Source of the DNA: Actinomycetota bacterium
GTDB taxonomy: Bacteria > Actinomycetota > Acidimicrobiia > Acidimicrobiales > Ilumatobacteraceae
Assembly (NCBI GenBank): GCA_009704065.1
Contig: WLEX01000072.1
Location: forward strand, 1 to 6,485
Length of the DNA: 6,485 bases
Direction: 5' to 3'
Shown piece after piece: positions 1-4,263 of the stretch. The notes below the pieces were generated by a model. The model was not told where the DNA came from and did not search any database. It saw only the letters and a program-made list of their open reading frames with translations. Made by a program: the position numbers and the translations under genes. Each line of letters opens with the position of its first letter. The first letter of the stretch is position 1.

Positions 1-1102
1 GGGTGATGTCTTCGTACGAAGAGTTGGTGCAAGAACCAATGGGAGTTGCAGACACTTCAAGTGGCCAATCGTTTTCACGAGCAGCTTTACCCACACCATC
101 TGCACCAATTTTGTGTGCGCGATCAGGTGAGTGAGGGCCATTGATGAGTGGAGTAAGCGCGTCGAGATTGATCTCTACAACTTGGTCGTATTGAGCACCA
201 TCGTCTGGACGAAGATCGGCAGAAACCTTGTCGGCTGCTGCAGCAATTTCGCCACGGCCGGTTGCACGCAAGTAATCACTCATGTTGCTGTCGTAACCAA
301 AGACCGAACATGTTGCGCCAATCTCGGCACCCATGTTGCAGATGGTGGCTTTACCTGTTGCAGAAATGCTGTCGGCACCAGGCCCGAAGTATTCAGCAAT
401 GGCTCCGGTGCCGCCTTCAACAGTGAGTTGACGAGCAACTTCCAAAATCACATCTTTCGGGCTGCTCCAGCCGGAAAGAGTTCCGGTGAGCTTGATGCCA
501 ATAACTTTTGGCCAACGAACGTTGAAGGGAAATCCGGTCATGACATCGACTGCGTCGGCGCCGCCCACTCCAATGGCCACCATGCCAAGTCCACCAGCGT
601 TTGGTGTGTGGCTATCGGTACCAATCATCATTCCGCCGGGGAATGCGTAGTTTTCAAGAACCACTTGGTGAATGATTCCGCTGCCTGGCCCCCAGAAACC
701 AACGCCGTACTTTGCGCTGACTGAACGTAGAAAGTCGTACACCTCGCGGTTGACATCGTTTGCATCGCGAAGGTCGAGCTTTGCGCCAGTCTTAGCAAGA
801 ATGAGGTGGTCACAATGCACGGTTGATGGCACCAGTGTTTGTGGCAAGCCCGCTGTCATGAATTGCAGCAACGCCATTTGTGCTGTTGCGTCTTGCATGG
901 CCACACGGTCGGGATTGAAGTCGGCGTAACTACGTCCACGTTCCATCTCTTGTGTTTTTGGATCGACCAAATGGTTGATGAGAATTTTCTCGGCCAACGT
1001 GAGTGGTCGACCGAGGCGCTCGCGCCCTAATGCCGCGTTTGCCGGCAAGGTTGCGTACACCGCATTAACGAGAGAAATAGGGGTTCCGGCTGAAACAGTC
1101 AT
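1..1102 (-). CDS. acn: Aconitate hydratase, mitochondrial type (3' part cut by window edge)
   Basis: Aconitase converts citrate to isocitrate through cis-aconitate in the TCA cycle, using a [4Fe-4S] cluster in the cytoplasm. I translated 367 codons without interruption from the ATG at 1102 to the window edge. Motifs seen: RPLTLAEKI (32-40), [17 protein letters not shown] (65-81), HCDH (96-99), [16 protein letters not shown] (131-146), GTDSHTPN (161-168), [11 protein letters not shown] (210-220), [13 protein letters not shown] (252-264) and [12 protein letters not shown] (354-365). Cys358 in the last is the first cluster ligand; the other two ligands lie beyond the edge. The text follows mitochondrial ACO2 nearly block by block, which separates it from bacterial AcnA/AcnB and from isopropylmalate or homoaconitate dehydratases. 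The start has a GAAAGG ribosome binding site 7 bases upstream. The family is about 750-780 residues, so roughly half is present. It is divergent from a GntR regulator that may control it. Confidence 0.95.
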   Translation of the reverse strand, partial: MTVSAGTPISLVNAVYATLPANAALGRERLGRPLTLAEKILINHLVDPKTQEMERGRSYADFNPDRVAMQDATAQMALLQFMTAGLPQTLVPSTVHCDHLILAKTGAKLDLRDANDVNREVYDFLRSVSAKYGVGFWGPGSGIIHQVVLENYAFPGGMMIGTDSHTPNAGGLGMVAIGVGGADAVDVMTGFPFNVRWPKVIGIKLTGTLSGWSSPKDVILEVARQLTVEGGTGAIAEYFGPGADSISATGKATICNMGAEIGATCSVFGYDSNMSDYLRATGRGEIAAAADKVSADLRPDDGAQYDQVVEINLDALTPLINGPHSPDRAHKIGADGVGKAARENDWPLEVSATPIGSCTNSSYEDIT

Positions 1103-1109
1103 CGAGAAG

Positions 1110-1115
1110 CCTTTC
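1110..1115 (-). promoter_or_regulatory. Ribosome binding site of aconitase
   Basis: Read on the minus strand this is GAAAGG, 7 bases before the ATG at 1102. It supports that start and shows that this gene has a real 5' leader, in contrast to the divergent regulator gene, which shows no such site. Confidence 0.6.
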
Positions 1116-1124
1116 GCGTAACAA

Positions 1125-1175
1125 GCACTTTGTACTTGCAATTTGTCTTTATGTATACAACTATAATACAAGTGC
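1125..1175. promoter_or_regulatory. Divergent control region between aconitase and GntR, with operator-like repeats
   Basis: Seen directly: TGTATACA (1152-1159) is a perfect 8-bp palindrome. ATACAACT (1155-1162) and ATACAAGT (1166-1173) form a direct repeat with an 11-bp period, one helical turn. GCACTT (1125-1130) and AAGTGC (1170-1175) are inverted, with GTA/TAC continuing them after a one-base offset. TATAAT (1162-1167) is a consensus -10 box for the plus strand, with no good -35 at 16-18 bp. The minus-strand reading TATTAT (1168-1163) could serve aconitase. GntR/HutC regulators commonly bind AT-rich palindromes near their own promoter, so autoregulation plus control of aconitase is a reasonable inference. 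It is not demonstrated by sequence alone. Confidence 0.45.
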
Positions 1176-1903
1176 GGACCATTCGCTATCACCAAATTGC
1201 TGAAGAACTGAAGGGCCGCGTGCTCTCAGGCGCCTATGCCGCAGGCCGTTTACTGCCAAGCGAATCCGATCTGTCGAATGAATTCGAAGTCAGTCGCGTC
1301 ACAATTCGCAAAGCTCTTGAGGTGTTGCGCGAGGAACGTCTTGTCGATTCTCGGCAAGGCTTTGGTTGGTTTGTAGCAGGGGAGACTGTGCGTCAGCCAT
1401 TAGCTCGACTCGCCACTGTTGAAGATCAGATGCGCGCATCGGGTGCAACCCCACAACGACAAGTGCTCGACTTCGCTTTCGAAAAAGCCCCGAATGATGT
1501 GGCTACGTCACTTGGTACATCGCAGGTATTGCGTGTGCGTCGACTCAACCTTGCCGACGGTGAGCCCTTTGCAATTGTCACCGTGTGGTGTGCTGCTGAT
1601 TTGGGTCAACACGTATCGCGTGCCGATGTAGAGCGTTCTCCGTTTTATGAACTGCTCGACATTCCATTAGCGGGTGCAACGCAAACCATCGGAGCCGATG
1701 CCGCTACGCCCGATGAAGCGCAGTTGCTGAAAGTGCCTGTTGGTTCTCCGGTCTTGCGGTGTCAACGCACCACGCAAAGCATCGATGGGCGAACGGTGTT
1801 GGTATCACGTCATGTGTTCCCGGCTCATCGCACAGAATTTGTTGTGGACTTACCATTTGTGGAGCAATCAATTGCTCCGAGTGGCTTACGCCTTGTTGAT
1901 TAA
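1172..1903 (+). CDS. GntR-family transcriptional regulator, HutC/UTRA subfamily
   Basis: A 243-residue DNA-binding regulator. Residues about 5-70 form the GntR winged helix: [20 protein letters not shown], then [12 protein letters not shown], the recognition helix [12 protein letters not shown] (41-52) and a wing ending GFGWFV (63-68). Residues about 85-225 match the UTRA effector domain, including the conserved pattern [17 protein letters not shown] and the C-terminal block [26 protein letters not shown] in two overlapping parts. The ligand cannot be read from the sequence; known relatives sense small metabolites such as urocanate, amino sugars or fatty acids. I prefer the GTG at 1172 because homology begins there. 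The frame is open from a TTG at 1130, but that would add 14 atypical hydrophobic residues across the promoter. No ribosome binding site precedes 1172, and TATAAT ends 4 bases before it, so the transcript is probably leaderless. Family length is about 240, as here. Confidence 0.9.
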   Translation: MRTIRYHQIAEELKGRVLSGAYAAGRLLPSESDLSNEFEVSRVTIRKALEVLREERLVDSRQGFGWFVAGETVRQPLARLATVEDQMRASGATPQRQVLDFAFEKAPNDVATSLGTSQVLRVRRLNLADGEPFAIVTVWCAADLGQHVSRADVERSPFYELLDIPLAGATQTIGADAATPDEAQLLKVPVGSPVLRCQRTTQSIDGRTVLVSRHVFPAHRTEFVVDLPFVEQSIAPSGLRLVD

Positions 1904-2601
1904 GCGAACTGCTTTACCCAACCTGCATAGTCTTTTTCGAGACCTTCACGAATTGCTTCGATGACGTCAGTACGAAGTCGACGCTTGCTTGCTGTGTGCG
2001 CACCTATGTTGAGTGCAGATAATGATTGTGCAAATTCGACTGCAGAACTCATTAGCTCACTTTCCTCAACAATGCGATCGACAAATCCTGTTTCGACGCC
2101 GTTCTCAGGAGTAAAGACTTCTGCCAAAAGAATTGACCGCGATAGGGCAGCAGGGGTCACGCGTTGGCGAAGAATCTCGATAGTGGAAAATGGCATCGTC
2201 ATGCCAATGGCTACTTCGTTTGCTGTGTAGCGGTAATTGCCACGAACGCCAATGCGATAGTCGCCGCACAACAAAAGGAACACACCCATTGCAATGGCGT
2301 GACCACCACAAGCGATAACAACCGGAGTGGGGAAACTGAGCAGACGAATAGCAAGCTCGAGGCCACCATTCAACATGTCGACTGCAGGTTGACCGCTTGC
2401 GGCAAGTGTCTTTAGGTCGAAGCCCGCAGACAAGATGCCGGATCGACCGGTGAGCACCACCGTTGCGCCATCGCGTTCGGCTTGATCGAGCGCAGCATGA
2501 ATATCTTTTTGCATGGCGAGAGACATTGCATTTGCTTTGCCGTCGTCCATGGTGATGACAGCGATGCCATCGGTGAGCGCGTAAGTAGCAAGCGCGCTCA
2601 T
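1900..2601 (-). CDS. Short crotonase-family protein (enoyl-CoA hydratase/isomerase), EchA3-like
   Basis: A 233-residue crotonase-fold protein acting on acyl-CoA thioesters. The first oxyanion segment is SAGFDLK (58-64). The second is GGHAIAMGVFLLLCGDYRIG in 99-118, where AIAMG replaces the usual ALGGG. At the position of rat enoyl-CoA hydratase Glu144 there is Phe108, while Glu129 (ANEVAIG) keeps the Glu164 position. With one acidic residue the protein is more likely an isomerase or another crotonase reaction than a normal hydratase. Overall pattern and length resemble mycobacterial EchA3 from memory; the substrate is unknown. It follows the nitroreductase gene by 4 bases, so the two are probably cotranscribed and translationally coupled; no strong ribosome binding site is visible. 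Its stop overlaps the stop of the convergent GntR gene. Confidence 0.88.
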   Translation of the reverse strand: MSALATYALTDGIAVITMDDGKANAMSLAMQKDIHAALDQAERDGATVVLTGRSGILSAGFDLKTLAASGQPAVDMLNGGLELAIRLLSFPTPVVIACGGHAIAMGVFLLLCGDYRIGVRGNYRYTANEVAIGMTMPFSTIEILRQRVTPAALSRSILLAEVFTPENGVETGFVDRIVEESELMSSAVEFAQSLSALNIGAHTASKRRLRTDVIEAIREGLEKDYAGWVKQFA

Positions 2602-2605
2602 GGTG

Positions 2606-3253
2606 TTACCACTTGTCCCAGTGAAGAACCTTGCTCAGTGGCTCACGCTTAGCAGGTTTGAAATCTGTGCCAATGGTGTAGGCGATTGGGAAGAGTCCGC
2701 CTTGAGTGACCTTGTCATATGGAATTCCGAGAAGTTCTGCGGCCTCCTTTTCTCCGTCGTTCATGAGGTGAATAGTGGTCCATGCAGATCCCATGGCGCG
2801 CTCGCGCAATGCGAGCATAAAACTCCATACTGCGGGAAGAAGTGAACCCCACGCGCCAGCACTTGCAAAAGCTGGAAGATTGTCGAGACGACCATCGATA
2901 CAAGGAATCATGAGCATGGGTGCCTTTTCGAAGTTGTCAGCAAGGTATCCGGCTGAGTCACGTACGAGACCCATGCGCTCACCGCGTGTATCGCCAGCAG
3001 CAAATTCGCGACCTGGCATGTTTGCGTACAGAGCCCAGTTCTTTCGGTAGATGTCGGCAAGAGCTTTCTTCTTTGCTGCGTCTTCCACGATGATCCAATG
3101 CCAGCCTTGGCTGTTGGAGCCTGTGGGGGCCTGCAATGCGATCTCGAGGCACTCCTCGACGATTTCCCGCTCGACGGGCTTGTCGAAATCGAGGCGCTTG
3201 CGCACGCTACGGGTTGTCTTAAGTACTTCGTCGGCTGAAAGGTTCAAATGCAT
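2606..3253 (-). CDS. Nitroreductase-family FMN oxidoreductase
   Basis: A 215-residue protein of the FMN-dependent nitroreductase fold, normally a homodimer using NAD(P)H. The N-terminal RSVRKRLDF (15-23) carries the Arg/Ser residues that contact the FMN phosphate. QAPTGSNSQGWHWIIVED (41-58) is the next conserved flavin-contacting block, and AWGSLLPAVWSFMLALRERAMGSAWT (134-159, here quoted in pieces AWGSLLPAVW and ALRERAMGSAW) is the dimer-core helix and following loop. FPIAYTIGTDF (188-198) is the closing strand. The physiological substrate cannot be told: family members reduce quinones, nitro compounds, enones or unsaturated thioester-linked groups. The position between two crotonase genes suggests redox work on an unsaturated acyl or aromatic intermediate, which is inference. 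The ATG at 3253 is chosen because homology starts close after it; no ribosome binding site precedes it. It is first in a two-gene unit. Confidence 0.9.
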   Translation of the reverse strand: MHLNLSADEVLKTTRSVRKRLDFDKPVEREIVEECLEIALQAPTGSNSQGWHWIIVEDAAKKKALADIYRKNWALYANMPGREFAAGDTRGERMGLVRDSAGYLADNFEKAPMLMIPCIDGRLDNLPAFASAGAWGSLLPAVWSFMLALRERAMGSAWTTIHLMNDGEKEAAELLGIPYDKVTQGGLFPIAYTIGTDFKPAKREPLSKVLHWDKW

Positions 3254-3256
3254 AAG

Positions 3257-3310
3257 TGGCAGTCTGCCATGCCTCGGCTACCAAATCGCATATGGAAGCG
3301 TGGCAAACTG
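3257..3310. promoter_or_regulatory. Divergent control region with 13-bp palindrome and imperfect inverted repeat
   Basis: This 62-base gap separates the nitroreductase start (3253) from the crotonase start (3316). TGGCAGTCTGCCA (3257-3269) is a perfect 6+1+6 palindrome. CAGTCTGCCATGCCTC (3260-3275) is inverted against GAAGCGTGGCAAACTG (3295-3310), matching at 13 of 16 positions. GTGGCA-N2-CTG also recurs at 3256-3266 and 3300-3310, 44 bp apart, about four helical turns. The palindrome's single-base centre cannot form an RNA hairpin loop, so a protein operator is the better reading, probably for a dimeric repressor controlling both transcripts. The regulator is not identified. No convincing -10/-35 pair was found on either strand. 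Confidence 0.45.
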
Positions 3311-3315
3311 AAGAC

Positions 3316-4134
3316 ATGAGCGACAGAGTCACTATTTCCATTTCCGACGGAATTGCCGATGTGCGATTTAACCGTGCCGATAAGCGCAATGCCCTTGATG
3401 GTGAGCAGTTCCAAGCAATTGTCGATGCAGGTGAGTCCTTGAAGACAAACAAATCAATTCGTGTTGTGGTGGTCTCGGGTGAAGGTGCTTCATTTTGCGC
3501 TGGACTCGATCTCGCATCCATGGGTGCAATGGCAGGCGGCGGTGAGCGCGACTCAGGAGAGAAGCAACCCTCTGCATCCGACATGCAAGATGGTCGCATT
3601 ACTCACCTTGGTCAGCAATCAGCATGGGTATGGCAAGAAGTGCCAGTGCCCGTGATCGCCGCTGTACATGGGCACGCACTCGGTGGTGGTTGCCAAATTG
3701 CATTAGGCGCAGATATTCGTATTGCGCATCCCGATACCAAGTTCAGCGTGCGTGAAACCTATTGGGGTCTAGTTCCCGATATGGCTGGCACTGTTCTTAT
3801 GCACGGTCTTGTTCGCCCCGACATATTGAAAGACATCGTGATGTCGGCACGTATTTTCGATGGCCGTGAGGCTCACGAAATCGGAATTGTCACTCGTCTG
3901 TCTGACAATCCTCGCGACGATGCGTTTGCCTATGCCGCCGAAATTTGTAAGCGCAGCCCCGACGCGGTGCGTGGAGCCAAAGAGCTTCTCAATCGCATGA
4001 CCATGGATTTCGCAGCCGCCCAATTTGCCGCCGAGCGTCGCATTATCGGCAGCCTCATCGGTGGCCATAATCAGCGCGAATCTGTGATGAGCGACTTTGA
4101 AAAGCGCGCTCCGGCATATATCGACCCCAAATAG
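3316..4134 (+). CDS. Crotonase-family protein, dienoyl-CoA isomerase-like active site
   Basis: A 272-residue enoyl-CoA hydratase/isomerase superfamily protein. Seen: NRADKRNALD (19-28), first oxyanion loop SFCAGLDLASM (59-69), a Gly/Ser-rich insertion at about 70-95, second oxyanion block VHGHALGGGCQIALGADIRIA (117-137; GHALGGGCQ is the core), and FSVRETYWGLVPDMAGT (143-159). Gln127 replaces the hydratase Glu144; Glu147 keeps the Glu164 position; Asp155 lies 8 residues later. In rat peroxisomal dienoyl-CoA isomerase the triad is Asp176, Glu196, Asp204, with the same 20 and 8 spacings. Two of those three are present here, so delta3,5-delta2,4-dienoyl-CoA isomerase or a related isomerisation is favoured over hydration. 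I chose the ATG at 3316 because homologs start with such a sequence. ATG 3292 and GTG 3256 are in frame, but they would place coding sequence over the palindromic control region. The ribosome binding site is weak (GAAG). Confidence 0.85.
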   Translation: MSDRVTISISDGIADVRFNRADKRNALDGEQFQAIVDAGESLKTNKSIRVVVVSGEGASFCAGLDLASMGAMAGGGERDSGEKQPSASDMQDGRITHLGQQSAWVWQEVPVPVIAAVHGHALGGGCQIALGADIRIAHPDTKFSVRETYWGLVPDMAGTVLMHGLVRPDILKDIVMSARIFDGREAHEIGIVTRLSDNPRDDAFAYAAEICKRSPDAVRGAKELLNRMTMDFAAAQFAAERRIIGSLIGGHNQRESVMSDFEKRAPAYIDPK

Positions 4135-4195
4135 GGCTCTAATTGTCTTGGTAACGGGGTTCAGACCTCGATAGCCTTGATTCTGCTCGGGCCAG
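4135..4195 (+). promoter_or_regulatory. gltB: Probable promoter region of gltB
   Basis: Non-coding stretch after the crotonase stop. A possible promoter is TTGGTA (4148-4153), an 18-base spacer, then TAGCCT (4172-4177, fitting TANNNT), which would start a transcript near 4184. The match is modest and was found by eye. No clear intrinsic terminator for the crotonase gene is visible here, so read-through into gltB is possible. Confidence 0.25.
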
Positions 4196-4260
4196 CGTCG
4201 TCCCGGGTGAACAATTCACCTGTTTACCCCTGCCCTCGTGGCAGCCGTAAGGACGAGACG
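4196..4260 (+). promoter_or_regulatory. Structured 5' leader of gltB: candidate three-way junction sequestering the ribosome binding site
   Basis: The pairings can be read directly. P1 pairs TCGTCC (4198-4203) with GGACGA (4251-4256); CG (4196-4197) can extend it with CG (4259-4260) past a two-base bulge. P2 pairs GGGTGAACA (4205-4213) with TGTTTACCC (4221-4229), nine pairs with one G-U and a 7-base loop. P3 pairs CTGCC (4230-4234) with GGCAG (4240-4244) around CTCGT. Junctions are 1, 0 and 6 bases, the last being CCGTAA. The ribosome binding site AAGGA (4249-4253) overlaps the 3' strand of P1. A competing hairpin GGTGAA/TTCACC (4206-4211, 4215-4220) excludes P2. This fits translational control, but I do not recognise it as a known riboswitch; it lacks the GGAAGUA core of the glutamine (glnA) class. 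Confidence 0.4.
4249..4253 (+). promoter_or_regulatory. gltB: Ribosome binding site of gltB
   Basis: AAGGA, 10 bases before the ATG at 4264. It supports that start codon, and its last three bases pair in the proposed closing stem of the leader fold. Confidence 0.6.
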
Positions 4261-4263
4261 CTC

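Noticed and set aside
131..724. A 197-codon plus-strand reading frame
   Set aside because: It is antisense to the aconitase, whose minus-strand frame shows continuous family motifs. The plus-strand translation is rich in Cys/His/Asn and resembles no family.
3256..3315. N-terminal extension of the crotonase from GTG 3256 or ATG 3292
   Set aside because: It would be translated over the palindrome and inverted repeat, has no ribosome binding site, and adds residues not expected in the family; ATG 3316 gives a normal N-terminus.
3219..3599. A 126-codon minus-strand reading frame across the divergent region and crotonase start
   Set aside because: It is antisense to the crotonase and overlaps the nitroreductase 5' end; low-complexity Ser/Pro/Arg composition, no recognisable motif.
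4151..4167. GlnR-type nitrogen regulator box (GTAAC followed by a partial second half-site)
   Set aside because: Only the first half-site fits; the second is CAGAC rather than GAAAC, too weak to report as a site.
4135..4200. Intrinsic terminator after the crotonase
   Set aside because: No stable stem followed by a T-run is visible; GGTTCAGACC gives only a three-pair stem.
4196..4260. Known glutamine (glnA) riboswitch upstream of gltB
   Set aside because: Gene context and three-stem layout fit, but the conserved GGAAGUA core is missing, so I do not assign it to that class.
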